Source: Taenia hydatigena (taxonomy: Eukaryota; Platyhelminthes; Cestoda; Cyclophyllidea; Taeniidae). From it: DNA of 64,000 nt. Both the position numbers and the translations under genes were made by a program. This document shows, in pieces, positions 1 through 14,651 of this stretch (position 1 is the stretch's first letter; every line of letters begins with the position of its first letter). The notes under the pieces are model-generated. The model was not told the origin of the DNA. It worked only from the letters and a program-made list of their open reading frames with translations, and made no database searches. The stretch spans positions 682,001-746,000 of the forward strand of contig JADWOT020000005.1 in NCBI GenBank assembly GCA_036345935.2, written 5' to 3'.

Positions 1-3000
1 ACCAATGGCTGTACTGCACAGAGGAGACATTTACCATCGCCTTTGCAACTGAGAGATTGAAAGCATTAATCTTTCCTTCTGATTTCCAACCAGCATAGCT
101 ACTTTTGTTACGGTATTGGGTTGAGATTTGCCTACGCGAAAATCACATTTCTGAATAAACAAACTTGAGTGGGACCACGGAGCGGAAATTAAGAAATAGT
201 CTTTGATTCTAGCACTGTCGATTCAAAATTGTTTCGCATCTCTTCCCACAACTGCACTGAGACGATGTTTGGTACTATTTCTTCAATCGGTGAAAAGATG
301 GATGGGTTAAACTCAAAACGGTTCGCCACCTTCACAATAGCTAAAATTGCTCATCTATTCACTGAAACAACATGCGACTCCTCATTTTTCACATGTTTTA
401 GAAGTTACCTATTTCTTTATCGACTGGAATAAGGAAAAGAATGTCTCGCAAAGCGCCATCTGATACGTGAACCTTCATATTCAAATGCTGGAATAACTGC
501 GATTCGCAGTTTTAGGCTCATCATCATCATGGAACCTCAAACCTTACGCCTGACTCGTCTGAAACAGTTTGACTGCCCTCAAGTGGTTTGCTCATCGCTT
601 CCGTATGCAATTTCTTGCCCACAAATGAAACATTAGATCCTCACCGTTCGTCATAATTTAAAGACATGAAACCGCCAAGAACAGTAGACGCTATCCCTTT
701 GTAAAAAACGCATTGAGTAAATATGTGCAGTCTGAAATGAAAGTTAATGAAATAAGTTGATGGAATTCAAGTACATTAAGGTAATCATTACACAAACCGT
801 GTTCAGCAAGCCTAAAAAATCGCTACCACACTTTCATGCTAACATACAGGTTTAGCTATGCATATATACATGTATATACATAAGGCAAAATTTTCACAAT
901 AACTGCTCATACAATTTGACGCATTAGCGCAAATAGCAAACCGCGCACAACAACGACCGCCACGAAGCCTAACCTTTCATATGTGCTGCTAAATACACGT
1001 AAATGGTATTGCGTGTGAAAAAAGAAAATGCTTTTCATAAGAATTTTTTTTTTGCATTGGAATCTACAATAAAAAGGCAGTGATACATGCTATGTAAATA
1101 AATAGAAACACTTAAAAAAAAACTTTAAAACGGGTGATTCTTGGTCTCGTGCATATCTTTATGTGAAGTCTTTGTTTTTCCTCTAGTTTTGCTTAAAGCC
1201 AAAAGTAGTGCATTAGTCTAATACTTATGTATTTTTAAGCGTGCCATTTAGGCGAGAGGCAAAAGCACGGCTTGAATCCCTCGATGCTGACAAATATTAT
1301 CCCAAAATGCTCTATAATACGCAGTCAATTTACCGTTCCGTCTAAGATAATAAAACAGTTTTGGAACTATCAACTTGCATCGGCAATGGATAAGTCTATA
1401 TGAATTTAACCCGCTTAAATAATTTTAGATAAGGAAAGCGTGTACTGCTAAAAGCATATTTTCCTGCCTCACCGCAATCGCCGCTCCCTGTCTCTCAAAA
1501 TCAATCCTGCATAGCGCTTCGTCGCCAGCACTCCAGCACCTACGTGTCTTAGTCCCTCACGGCTTTGTGCAGTGACAATCTCCTTCCGTCTGCCTCACTT
1601 CCTCCTACTCCATCACTTCTCATTTCCCCTCTGCAGACATCTAATTTTCATCAATTCTAAGCACTTTCAAATAGTCGATCACTTCTCATAACCCCACAAC
1701 CCGAGTTCTCTGCACATTTGCCTCGTTCTCTTCTTCATTTCTACTTTCCATTAATCCTCAGCCTATTTCCTTATGTTACCACCTCATTTTCTGTCCTTAG
1801 ACATCCACTTCTTGTAGCACTACCTATTTACTTCAATCCTATCCTCTTCTCTACTTCTTATCAAACATAAACCCGACCCTCGTAAAATATCGAGTTTCTA
1901 ACAACACAGTCTGATCTCCCACTCGTTCAGCACACTATCTTCTTGAACATGAGGGAAGAAGGATCAGAAGGAGGCATAAAAAAGGTAAAAAAATCTAACC
2001 AATGCTACTGATAAGAAAGGACGATAACCGTTTCAGGAACATGAAATGTGTTCCAATGCTTTAAGTAATCCATTTTTTGTAAAGTACGCCGCTTGATTTA
2101 CCCTACTCGATTGTACTTTTTTTACCGTTTAAATCTGAATCACTTCAGCTTTACTCTGAATTCCCGAACCCTTTCCTAATTTTATAATTTGCTTTATTAC
2201 CATACTCAGTCTTCTTTACCGTTATAGGCAATCCATGCTTTGTTCACACCTACGGTGTCAGCTTTTATAACGGGAAACGCTGCAAGAATTTACAAAAGGA
2301 AGTAAGCTTCAGAATCTCAATTCGTCTGCGTCTTGGCATTTGCCTCTTAATTTGCCGAGATGGAAGCAGCCCAGAGAAATGGACGTTAGCACCAAAGCTT
2401 TTTCCCTTCCCCCCCTTGTTCCTCCTCCCCATCCCTCATTTAGTTCTTCGATTCCTAGCTCTCACATTCACGTGCAAGTTTGTCACCCCCAACACCCTTT
2501 CCACTTACTTCACCTAACTCTTGCATACTTTATTCAACCCTCACGTAATTCCTCTAAATGCACATAATGATAGACCGTTGAATAGACTATTGTCTGCATT
2601 CAAATCTACCCGGGACGATACACGAGATCCTTGTGCTATGAAAATGTAACCTGCCACAAGTCATCTGACATGACGCGCAATTGCGTGTAGGATATGGAAC
2701 AAAGCACTGTCCTTCACCAAAAGGTTAGTTGTAGCTCTGGGTGCCATGACTTCCCCACTCATCTCCGCACCCTTCATACTCAAGACGGCTGGACGTACAA
2801 ACTTCACTTAACCGGTTTCTGGTACATCAGCTAATCAACAATCATGTTTGCGTTAGCTCTCAAGGGGACCGTTTTCTCATTCACGTTTGCAGGCTAAGCG
2901 ACTCAGTGGGTGTGGCAGTCAAGCACTCAGCCGGTCTACACCATACTGGCAACCGCTATAATAGCTAAATCCTACAATCCTGCGCGATAATTATACTACC

Positions 3001-6000
3001 CAACAGCTCGTTTATTCACTCGTTATTGAGGACTGAAAAAACCATCAACCATAAAGTTCTACGTGCCGTATCTTCTGCAGTTATTAATCTCACTTTGCCG
3101 CGCTGTTGTGTTTGCCATTCAGCTGTTTGTTAGCACTTTTGTCGCAACCCTCCCCATCTCCTCATCATTCCACATCATTCACTTCCCCGTCCCAGATACG
3201 TTAAAAGGGCCAAAATGGATGAGAATTATAGAAATTAGGGATATGTTACTGGTGTCAACATCCCCTCCTTCACCTGCGCTATCTTCTCTCTCCTACCTGA
3301 ATTTTATCTCAATATTATTACAGCTGGTACCTAGTGCAAACACTTGGAAAGTAAACTATGACTGGCTTCTTTGAGTGCGCCATTCAAAACAAACTAAAAT
3401 TTCTTCCATTAGGGCAATTTCTTTAAAGAGTAACCACATATCCAGGTGAGTAGAAAGCTGAATAAGTATAAGAAAATATGATAGGATGAAGGGAAGAAAT
3501 AAGGAGCGCTGCATCACAGCACTCCGCGAGTCATCCTATAGTGCTCATTCGCAATCCTCTTTTGTCCATTCATATCCCAACTTCCTTTAATCCAGCGGCT
3601 CCTCATCTCTTCGCCTCTATCTTAATCATTCCTATGCCTCATCCGGCTGACCATTCATGTTGCCTAGCTCTCATCGAAGAAACGCATAGACTACCATTCC
3701 GTTTCTTAATGAAAAATAGTATTTTTTTCAAGCATAGGATTAAGAATGCACCTTAGTCAACTCAATAGCAACCTTTAGTGGTGGGTTGCCGATTTCTTAT
3801 CTATTGTGTATGACTCATCCCCACAGGTGCCTTTTATGCTTCCCTTGGAGTCAGTCTTAGTCTCCCACTAGTTTAGCTCTACACAACTTTATGCCATGTA
3901 AATTGAGGTCTTCTCCTTCTTTCTTTCTTGCAGATATTAGAAAATCAAGGAAGACATAAGATGTAGTCTGATGACGTCTTTGAAATAGGTGGAGAGGATT
4001 CCTCTTGTCTACGCCTCCTTTCTCATGCCCTATATCAACGCATCCTCAGTGAGTGCCGCCTTTGTATCCTACTGCGTTCTATATACTCACCCATATTGCA
4101 TCCCTCAGAAAACTAATTGTTTTTACATGAGATTTCTGCCAGTTCCAATGGTCGTGTCCACTCCAGTTTGAAATAACACAAGGAGCTGAGAGGCTGCATG
4201 AAGGGAACTGTGATAAGAGTAATGAAGTAAGCTAATAGGTGACCAACGGAAATAAGACCAAATGGGCATCCAACTAGCCACCTGACGAACGATCAAAGGA
4301 GGTCCTACTTTGCTCAGAACGGAACTGTTGATTTGGTCGGCTAAAAGAATCGGTTAGGAGGAGAGGATGAGATGAATGTGCTTTCGCACCCACATTCACA
4401 CAAGCACACTCGCATGCTCCTACCTGTTTGTGTGTGACACCAATTAAGGCGATTCCCCAAACGACGGAAATAAAAGCGAACAATAGCATGCACACGAACT
4501 TAAGTAAACAGACAGTCAGGCGTGGATGCATAATAGAAACGAAGCAACCGGTTTGGAGCATGAAACACACATTCCTACACGTTATTATGAGGCGTCAGGT
4601 AAAGGCATTCAATGCAGGAAAAATAAAAAGGATTAGGCAGTAAGGTGGGCAGGTAGAATTTCTATCGGTCTACAAAGCACGAATTGGGAAGTGGAAGCAA
4701 TGTGCTCATCGTTGCTCTTGAAGGGATAAGTGAAAGAGGAGTAGAAGATAAAAGTTGGACTAGCGTGGTCTGGGTCATGAATCATCGCATCATTTAATCA
4801 CGCTATAATCATGAGTGAGACTAGTGTGGAGGTGAAAAGAGGCTTACAAGGAAGGCGCTGGCAGATGATGGAGTAGAACAGGCAGGGAAGAATTGCTGAT
4901 GAATTCAAAGGAGGTGAATGTGCGAGAAGCGTAAGACAGACAGAGGAGCGAGATTTTCTCGTGTCAACAAAGTTGAAAAAAGGTAAGGAAATGTAATGCA
5001 GGGCGAACTCACTACCTTTTTCCGGTTGGGTTAAACGCGTGGGGAGCACGCCACAAGAAAAAAAATGTGATATGCAATAATTGGGAGCCTATTAAGCGTA
5101 ATGGAAAACGAAGGAGACGCTCACCGAAGATGCACTAAAGTGTGGCATGAGGAAGGGGAACTGTTCTCCACCCATTTTGAAGATGTCATTAAACAACTTC
5201 TTACGTGTGTGCCTTGATCCTAATATCTGCGAGAAAAAAGCAGACCTCGGTTTACATGGCATAGAGTTGAGTCAACTCTATTGGGTGGACCGAATTAAAG
5301 TGTGGAGTTTGACTCCATTGGTAATGTGTAAGGCGCCTCTAAGGATGCGGCATGGAGGATAGCTCGAATAGCCTTGTCCATCCTCTTCTTTCCTATTTTA
5401 TCCAAGTCTGTCACAGTCTAGCCTAGGTGCCTTAACCAGTCTGTTCTGAATTTAGACCAGCCTAGTCAGATCCAGCCAAGCTCAGTCTTGCGTACTGTGC
5501 CGCTATGTTTAAGAAGGTCTCATGGTGCTGGTGCTCATCTAGTGATTTTAATTCCATATTTGAGACATGAAAACTGAGTGGCAGAGAAGGCTTAAGGCAG
5601 GGTAGGAATTAGCTGGAGAACTTCGTGACTCTCTCAGAAAGTTTGCTGTTGAGGTAACAAAGGTTCATTTATGATTCGTACTTTTAATTCTATGCTTGGA
5701 CGAATTACTGCCTTGATTTAAAGAAAACAGATATTGGTGCATGAAATTTCTTCCATGGGAGCAAAGAAACATGAATGTTTGGCTAGAAAAAACTGCGTAA
5801 AATATAGCAAGCTTGACTTGACGGAAGAAACTTTTTTGAATGACATACGTGTAAATCGATTAGCAGCGCGTGCCACGTGGTGCCTCTCAGCGCCGTCTGT
5901 TGTGGGCTTCAGACAGCATCCCTTGTAAATGGTTTTGTACGAGTGGACGTCATTTGCGTTTGTGCCTTTTATTTTTAGTTGAATTTCTCGCATTACGCGG

Positions 6001-9000
6001 CATGTAAAGGAGGCGAGAGAATAAGAATGAACACCGATACTTATGTGTTTTGAATTAAGTGCACTGCCATGTCGAGACTGCTTTTCCGCGCCTTTGCACT
6101 CCTCATACTTCCTTTTGGAGCAAATGATTTTTGGACGTTTTGGAATGATTAGGGCGATGAGAGGCCGGAACTAAAAGATTGGCAAGTCACTCCTAGCGAT
6201 TGCTGTGAAGCTAGCAAAGATGGGTTCAGAGCCAATTGTTACCTTGCGCCAGGTGGAACAATGGCTCGATGGTGCCTTTCTGGTGGAGAGGAAGTAACAT
6301 GGTTGGTTGTCCAAAAGGGACGGGCGACTAGTTGAGTGAGGAGCGAAGACGGAACCTTTACAATAATAAAGTGAAACGAAGATGGGGAAAATTCTTCGTT
6401 GGATGTCTTCACACAGTTTTGTGGCACTAGTTTCTTTATTTTCTCCCCTCATTCTTCCATTCGTTCCCGTATTTCTCCATGCACCTACTTTTATGGCCGT
6501 AGTCTTACAGCTTTCCCTGCCGCAGTAGAGACCCTGTTCGTCGGATACACCTACCTTGTCCGATTTCGGAACGAGAACTGTCGCCACCGCTTTTGAATGG
6601 AAACGGGCTGACGATTCCTGACTCTGATCAATATGGATAGAAACAACGAGAAATCTGTATTCTGGCTAGTCCTGGTCTCCATTCCAGAATGCGACTATCA
6701 CGCTTCGACCGCATCTATATTGTGCGATCGCAAAATTAGAAATGTCGCAAGCAAGTGCGGAAGGTGAAAAGATGCTAGGATTCTTTTCCGGTTGATTTTA
6801 GATTAAAAGAGAGGGAAAGATTTTGCTCCATGTCCTTGCTGAAGGCATTTGCAGAATAAAACATGCATCTGACTTTCAATTTGGATCAATTATGGTCTCA
6901 AAGATACCCGATTTTTTGGAGGGTGCGCGCTCGTTCATTATCAATTATTTGTGTCAAACTAGGCGCTCTTGCCATCAATCAAACCTTACTTTTACAATTT
7001 GATACGAGAACCATCGCAAGCAACCACTAAAGGAAACAAGCTTCTGTGCTGTAATTCTGATCGACTTTGATCGGTTTTTTCAAATACACTCCTCAACTGT
7101 CTGCCAGGTCTACGTGTATGGCATAAAACGAGAAATATCATGACTACCAGAGATGAAAGGAACAGATGCATGCAAAAAAAAACTATGCGCCCATACTTAC
7201 GGTTTTCTGTTATAGCACAACCTTAGTGCAGGTGAGTGGCACAAAGTGCTGTCTTGTAGGCAATCGCAGCAAGTTAATAGCTGGTGACGCATTAAGACCA
7301 GTGCAAAATCAAGGTAAGAAATACATAAAGCGCAGCGCACTTGGGCCAATTTGCCATTACGTCACATGCGCAGTACCTTATGCATGCATTAATCCAAACC
7401 ACCAGTCGAACCCAATATTATTCAGTAATTTTTAATGGTGGTTAAATGCGATACGCAACTGTTTCGTAACTTGAACTTTTTTCTTGCCCTGTCTCGAAGG
7501 CTTTTATGTACAACCCTGTAGCTGCTAAATAACTAAAAGTGGCTAGTACTTTATACGTGATTAGAAGTGTGAGTACTGAAGTAACTAGTATAAAGTAATT
7601 TAACTACGCATCAAGAATGAAACCTTGGGAATCAAGGGCGAAGCCAAACTATCGAGTAAATGGATTTTGTTAATTTATGCATATCAAGCATAGTAAGAAA
7701 CCATAAAATGAAGTTCTTTCTTACCTGGGTTTTATGCAAATTAACGCCAAAGGCAGAATACTGGTCCCGAATCGTTCGTTAAAGGGCCCATGTCGCGGTA
7801 GTTCTTGTGCATGCTTTGCCCTTTTTTGTCACTCGTCCCCAACGCTTTAGGTTATGGTCTTCGAGTCCCCGTGCTGAGAAGACTTGAAGGATTCAGACGT
7901 TTATAGCCTGTCCTTCCTGTTTGGCTTTGCTTTCCTCATTTTGCTGCAATCAACTAAGACGTGATCGCCGATGACGTTCAGCACTCTACCTCTATTCTTT
8001 ATAGGCCATTATTCCTCTACCGAAACGCTCAAAGTACTTATTTGAATACGCCTTTGTTTTTTAGGTATTAGAGTGGGGCATATAAGCAGAAGCGAGGAAA
8101 GGTAACAAAAGTGGAGTCTTCTGCCCAAGGACCTGTCTGCCACTTCGCCAATGCCCTCACCTACTAATCCACCACCTACCTGTCTATTCTACCTTGTGAA
8201 AGTGCAGTAGTCACTTTGATCAGCATAGAGTGGATATACGAGGCTGACTAAGTTTAAAGCATCCATTATGTTTACAGGAGGCACTCAAATCGCATTAAGT
8301 AAAGCGCCTAAAATTATTACCGTGAAATTAAACGAATCTACTCCAGGCATATATATATGTACAAACACCAACCGCAGGTTGACACGTCGCCTAATCCTGA
8401 GGTGAAGTTGATTATCAAAGCTGAGAAGGGAATTTACTGGAGAACTCTTTTGGGCAAATTAGAGTTCACAGCGGAGCTCAGAACGCACTGCAAATGTATT
8501 AACACCCTTTTATGACCAATGCTAATTTTTGACTTCCAATGAAAGAGTGACAGAGCTCCTGTTAATCGGTCCTCGCGTATGGCATCAGATTTACTGGTTT
8601 CATTTATTTCTGTGATTTCCTTGTAAAAGTCAGCATTTTTGAAGGAGGTTTAAAGGCGGCTGCTTGGCGGGGTAGGGTCTCTTGTCTCTTGTTAGCTTGC
8701 AAAGAGTAAACATCAATCCATTAAGAGGCTCTTGGTGGAGCGTTGGAGTTTTCGCGTCTTAGGACTCAGCTATAACGTGCAAAGTCAAGTAGGTTGGCCA
8801 TTTTCTCAAAAGGTGGATTTTGCAACGATTTTGCCAAACCGCCTCTTTGCACTGCTTCATTTGGTTCTTGGGACTCTTCTTCGCTCATTTGAAATTCTCT
8901 CTTTCTGATAATATGCAAAGAAGAGGCAGACATTTCGTTTCGGTTATTTGTTATATCAGAGAATTTTGGCGTAGCTTCATTCTTCCCGTCTTTGAGCTTA

Positions 9001-12000
9001 TAATTAATTCATCAGTAGGTTCAAGCTTTTTATCCTTTTTAGCACCTGAAATTTAACAATTTTTATCGATTTAGCTTCAAGTTTTATTGTAACAGTTTTT
9101 TCCTGTGCCACGTGTGTTATTGCCCACAATCTATGCGTCCGTCGCACAGTCGCCAGAGTTTGTCTTCATATAGAGCACCAAAACGGGCGGTTGTGGTCTA
9201 CATTTCATTAGTGCAAATAGTCTGGTGATGTTTGATCTCGATTGGGAATCAGCTGACGAAGACCAGACCGCTGTGCGTGTGTAGGGTGATGTACAGAAGG
9301 GTCAGTTTCACACCTATCGCACCAAATCGGTTCGATAAATATCCCGGTTGTGATGTCCTTTTAGTTAAGTACAATAGAGGAGAGGATGCTGTAATAGCAG
9401 GCGCATTTAAAGACATTGAGCAGTTGTGCAGTGAAGTTAATGGGGAGGGTGGAGGGACGTTTTGGTCTTGTTGATCTGAATGAGCCCTGACATGCATGAC
9501 AGATTGGTCATAAAAGTGATTTCTCTTTCCAACACTGCAATCCAAAAGAAGGAAGAATTTCGAGCTTAATTTGCCGTAAGCATTAGCATTAGTACGAATG
9601 CATTCGTTCCCTGCACAATTTTACGGCAGGTTGTTGTTTTCGTTTCGCAGTTTCAAATGTCTGTAGTGCATGAATCTAGTGCTGACACGAGGTCCGTCAC
9701 TTGAAGCAGCTTATAACCGTAATTTGTCCATGTGGATCCTGGAGACCATGCGCTGAAGGAGGAAGAGGACATTGAAAAGATCGATAATGTCTTCCAGCAT
9801 CGCCCGAATGGGAAGCAACTTGAGACTCTCTAAGTCTCCAATTCTCACCAATTCTTATGTCTGCACCTCTCTCTCCAGGCCTGGATGATGTCCAATGCTG
9901 TATGCTTCTTCAATGTTTCCATTATTAGAAAACCAAAGGTGCTTCACATGGTTGCTTCTTTCTGGTTTTCCTCACCATTTTCACATGCTAGCATCCTGAT
10001 TTCAAGTTAAGGGTGCACAGTTGCTTAAATCCAAGTAATGCACCTAACGATTTGTTTATACTGGCTAACAGGAATGCGTCTGTCTTAGATATGACTTTTA
10101 GATGCCTATAGTCCATGTACAAAAGCGTGGCTTTATAATTGTGCAACGTTATTTGGAATAATCTCTTTCATTAGACTGTTTACTTCTAGCAAGTGCGTGG
10201 TATGAGTCGAAGTGGTTAGCAGATGGGTCTGACTTCACCGGTATCCATTTTATGCTTCACAAAACTTGCTCGGCCTAGTTGAGCGCTTTGCAGCTGGCAC
10301 CGTTTTGTGCCCTTGTTATCGATACTATGAATCAACTGCGTGTAATCTTACTTAAGCTATTCATGGGCATGACTGTGTCCTTTTGGAGGACACTGCAAGT
10401 GTTATCAGCGAATCTATCGGTAGCGAAACAGCTGGATTGTCTTTAGTGACACATCTGATAATATATTCCCAATTGTTGAATCTGTGAAGCTTTGCAGCCG
10501 AACGTCCATCGAATGAACAAAGCGGCAATCCAGAAAACCTTTTGTAAAACTGAGTACGTGGTGCACTTAGACGACGACAAGCATAGGGATGACAGGACAT
10601 CGAACAGACCCAACAGACTTCCGAAGAATTTGAAGTTGCATGCTAACCATCACCAAGTTAGCCTTAAGCACTTTCGACTCTGTCTGAACTTGAACCGGGA
10701 ATTTCAGCAATCTTAATCTACATAAAGGTTTATGCAGCCCTCCTGGATAGACAGACCGTTGGCTGTCTGAAACAGAACACGAACACCCTGTGCGTGAAGA
10801 ATGCGCTGTCATGTGATGAATGGACGTGTTGTTACGTGTTCCATGTCCACACTACGCGTGCGCACACAGATCGGGGTCGTGGGACGATGCTGGTTGGGTA
10901 AGCACTAATGGCGGTTTGATGGCAAGGCATGGTGACCGAGTGTGGGGGTGCAGGATGCGGACACAAGGGAGGAAAGTGGGGGAAGACGGAGGTGAGGTAC
11001 CACCGTGAGCACAGTCACCTATTCACCGGCTGCGGATGATGGACACATCATTCGAGACGGGTTTAAACATGCCTACCTATGAGAACAGTGAATGGCCTGA
11101 TTCACATTGTCGTCGCACCTGTTTTTACCAGCACACATTCGCATAGGTAGAGTGTGATGGTTTGAGTGACCTCGACATGTCGATCGTCGAAGCCGCTGTC
11201 ATTAGCCTGATAGTTACTCCAGACCCTCAACTAGCGCTGGACCGACAAGGCTGCAGGGGTATTAGACATGCTCCAAGGGTTAAATAGGTTTTAATAAAAT
11301 AAGTGGGCACCATTTAATGTGGAGAATTGTAACCGATTAAATGTGACACTACTACATTGCATTTTACAGCCTGCGTGCAGCGTTCACCAAATTCTACATC
11401 TACTCATATTTTGACGACGTCTGTAGGCACAAATTCAAGTTAATAGTTATGACGATGGTGCAGCCGCAATGACGTATCATATTTACTTAGCTGTCACAAA
11501 TGGCATAAGCTAACATCTGGAAGAAATGACGCATCTATACTTGGGAGGCCAACTTAAGTCTACGACATTTTGCGGACGAAATGCAGCAGAAGATTTGCAA
11601 GCGGATTAAGGCAGCGCATGAAGCTTCATGCGTTGATGATACAGTTAAAAATGTCCTTTTCCGTTAGGACAAAGCTAACAAATAAGATGACAGTTGATGC
11701 TAAATAATATAAAACCCTTATAAGTATGAGGCACATCGTAATTAAGATGGAAGAAGATGGCAAGGCACTGCTTACTAGCATCGATGACATGGATGCATGC
11801 ACTTGTGTAACTATCAATATTGTACAATGCTAAGTAGACGACTGGGTTGATTTGTTGAGCAGTAAATAACATTTAGATCAATTGAGAACAGCCTCAGATC
11901 CTCGGATAACAAGAAGCGGGTTCCGCCTTTTAAGGGTTATAAATGTCTTGCGAAACTAGATACACGTTTTGGACTCCAAACTTTTGACTGAGCTTAATCC

Positions 12001-13700
12001 TCTAGGCTAATAGCCGGTCTTCACGTGAATAATTCGAGATGAGGAACGCTTCCAATGCGCTGTGTGCAAAGTAGTACAATGAACGAAATTCCCGCTAATC
12101 ATTAACCGCCCTTACAACTAATTATATGGTTTGCAAAGAAATGCATATCCTCGTAAGTACTTAATGTGAACTATCGAGAACTGAAAGATCAATAAAATGT
12201 CTGAAACTTTTTCTGTGTAAATTAAGTAAACTTGCCAAGATGTAGTTGTGAATAGAAATGTTTTCTTTCAAGTAAAAATAACATCCTTTATGCCATAAGA
12301 TCTGCTGTGAACTAAGTTTATTGGATCAGAGCGTGGTTTCGCTCCTAACCTTAACTCAGAAATTAGGCTTGAATATAAACAAATATTGTTTACGTTAAGG
12401 TCAAACGTTAAGAGTCCAAAATTAGCATAATTGTAACTACGATTTCATAGGTGTCTCTGAACGCCGATGCACTTTCAGTAAATTGGGAAACCATTAAAAT
12501 AGGTGCATTACCACTTACAACAGCTTCTGCAGATGCCGTTGGACCCGCGTGGGACCACAACCTCCAATTTCAAGTCCTACAAATTACTGGATTCAGTACC
12601 CATTCAATAATTGCTTAATTTTTGAAGCATTATGCTGGCAGATGTCTTTTGTAACTTGGGAGCTTTCCTACAAGATGAAAGTCGTTTATTTTTCACCTAT
12701 TGTTAAATCTCGTCATGAGGCAAAATGGACAGTCACTGCGCAGAAGGGAGTGGTCTTAAGGAGATTGAGATTATAAAGCATAAATTACATTTATGTCTGT
12801 CTGCGCGGCATTAAACGTAATCGCAGCAACAAAATCGCCACCTCAAAGCGTGCGACAATTCTAAGTTTCCGATCAAGGATGTGGCATACAAAAATGAACA
12901 AATAGAAGCTTTAGTTTTAATAATGGTTTCCTTTGGCCTCTCATTTTGCAACCAGCCGCCCACTCACTTACCCACACGCCAGGATCCATCACTACAACAT
13001 CTCATTCACTCTCCGCCATCACGCATCCTCCACCGACCTCCCCTCCTCGTCATCGTGGCAGGCGCACTTGCCAGTACAAATAGAAGTGTGATGCCCGCCA
13101 AGCACGGTGAAGGCCGGTGAGGTCACATATTATGATGGAAATGGGAATGCTGTGCAGGGGAGAGGAGTGCTTGCGATGGTGCAATTTGATGAGGCAGACT
13201 GCAGTGCACTGCAGACAGGTGGGTGGGTTGGAGTAGAAGAGAGAGCCAGCAACACTAAGCCGTCCGCAAATATCTTCTAAGGCCAGTCAGGCAAGACATT
13301 CGGCTTCAAATGAAAAACTAGGATGCTTTTCTTATGCAACAATATTGGTTAGCTAAAATCGAAGAAACTCCTTTTCACAATTAACTCGATGACTGGATGG
13401 CAATTTTGGTCCTCTTTGTGCAAATGGTATGTTAAAAAGGGGAATCATTTAAAAAGGGCTTCAGATAAAGTAGCGACCAACAAAAATCTAACTAGATAGT
13501 GACCCGGGAGCTTTAAAAAGCGTTTCACTAGATAGCCTATCAAGTACAAATCAGAGCTCGGACCCAACCAGAACTTTGACCTGAAAACTTTTTCATCTCA
13601 AGTCAAAACCTATCACAGAACCGCTGGGCCCTGCGGTTGTCCTATGCCAATTGATAACCACAATTTTAAGCTGTGTGTGCTTAAACTATCTTCGAACTTA
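1..13700. other. No supported gene
   Basis: Apart from the pyrimidine tract at 1.45-2.56 kb, this is AT-rich unique-looking sequence. The longest frame (6171-6587, minus, 138 codons) has no domain I recognise and no convincing splice context. No tRNA, rRNA or terminal-repeat element was seen. Confidence 0.55.
1450..2560. repeat. Pyrimidine-rich intergenic tract
   Basis: The plus strand is C/T-rich from 1450 to 1960 and again from 2390 to 2560 (CCCTTCCCCCCCTTGTTCCT), separated by AT-rich DNA. Frames within it (2340-2567) are Pro/Ser/His-rich and not credible as genes. Confidence 0.5.
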
Positions 13701-13710
13701 AGTAGAATTC

Positions 13711-13779
13711 TGACTGATTAATTGATAAGGCCTCGGTTTCCCAAAGGCGAGGATTGTGGGTTCGTGTCTTATCCGGTCC
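13711..13779 (+). repeat. tRNA-Arg-like sequence, probable SINE head
   Basis: GATAAGGCCTCGG, then an anticodon-like loop TTCCCAA at 13738-13744, then GGATTGTGGGTTCGTGTCTT. The last part matches the T-arm and B-box region of tRNA-Arg genes (B box GGTTCGTGTCT at 13759-13769). The acceptor stem and D-arm have decayed, so a functional tRNA is unlikely. It lies about 130 bp upstream of LTR-like copy A. Probably the promoter-bearing head of a tRNA-derived SINE. Confidence 0.55.
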
Positions 13780-13910
13780 GACTGGCTAATGATCCCTTCC
13801 GGCGCAGTAATCCAGACTGATTAGGAGGGGGGTGATGTCGATTTGTCTATTATCCTTCGGTTTTGTGCCGCAGTTCGCGCCGGTACGGGGCGATGGTGTC
13901 AGAGGTTTGA

Positions 13911-14062
13911 TGTAGCGCCCCGAGGCTCCCTCGAAGGCAAAAGAAGGCGGAATACTAGAGTGGAATATACATGTATTCAACGGACAGCCTACGCAGCTAG
14001 GGCAATATGCCACCTCTGTCACCCTGACCGAAACCGGTGGTTCAAATAAACAAAATATTACA
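13911..14062 (+). mobile_element. Solo-LTR-like element, copy A (internally deleted)
   Basis: A 152-bp member of a family also present at 34.8-36.1 kb. It begins TGTAGCGCCCCGAGGCTCCC and ends CAAAATATTACA, so it has the TG..CA ends typical of an LTR. It is flanked by TTGA on both sides (13907-13910 and 14063-14066), a 4-bp target-site duplication. Relative to the 185-186 bp copies it lacks an internal block including GGCTGCTGGCATGGCCCGGA. No partner LTR, primer-binding site or coding region is next to it, so it is most simply a solo LTR or a non-autonomous miniature element. Confidence 0.75.
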
Positions 14063-14575
14063 TTGACAATGGCATCGAGTAAGCGCAAAATTCAGAAAAG
14101 TGCGACTAGCCTACAAGTGCTAAAATCCGAAACATGCTTTGCCTGAAAACACCGCGATCACTCAGGCTTGCTGCGTTTACGAAATCATCAATAGGGGTTG
14201 CAAAAATCGGCAAAGAGAACAAAAGCGTTAAAGTAATTACGAAAATGATGTGATAGATGAGTACGAAATGTGAACACTGTCAAGGAATGTGAATTAAACA
14301 AGGGACCTAGAAAGATGTGAAGGGCACCGAGAAGGCCAAATGGGAATAAATGCTGCAAGGGGCCAAGTAAAACAGAGAATTGCAACTTATGCTAAAATTA
14401 GCAAAACCTATGGGAAGGGGGAGGAGTGATTTAAAATGAGTCGAAAATTGTTTCGTCACACTGCTTGGGTGATGGAATTTATCGAATGGAAGGATAAAGG
14501 GCAAGAAAAATGTGCAGTTGCAATGGTGTCCAACCTAGATAAATAGATTGTTAAGTGCAAAAATTGCGCGAATTA

Positions 14576-14651
14576 GCTCGCGTAGTCCGATGGATGGGGC
14601 GCCTGCTTCCTAAGTGGGCGATTGTGGATTCGAGTCTCACCCTGGGTGCTC
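14576..14651 (+). repeat. tRNA-Arg(CCT)-like SINE head
   Basis: The sequence follows the tRNA-Arg-CCT layout. A-box-like TAGTCCGATGG is followed by an anticodon loop TTCCTAA at 14607-14613 (anticodon CCT) and GATTGTGGATTCGAGTCTCA, holding the B box at 14627-14637. The acceptor stem ends do not pair, so this is not a working tRNA. It is the left end of a composite unit whose right end is a tRNA-Met-like sequence in the opposite orientation. Confidence 0.65.

Noticed and set aside
6171..6587. 138-codon minus-strand frame
   Set aside because: No recognisable domain, no splice context, and an overlapping frame on the other strand; length alone is not enough.
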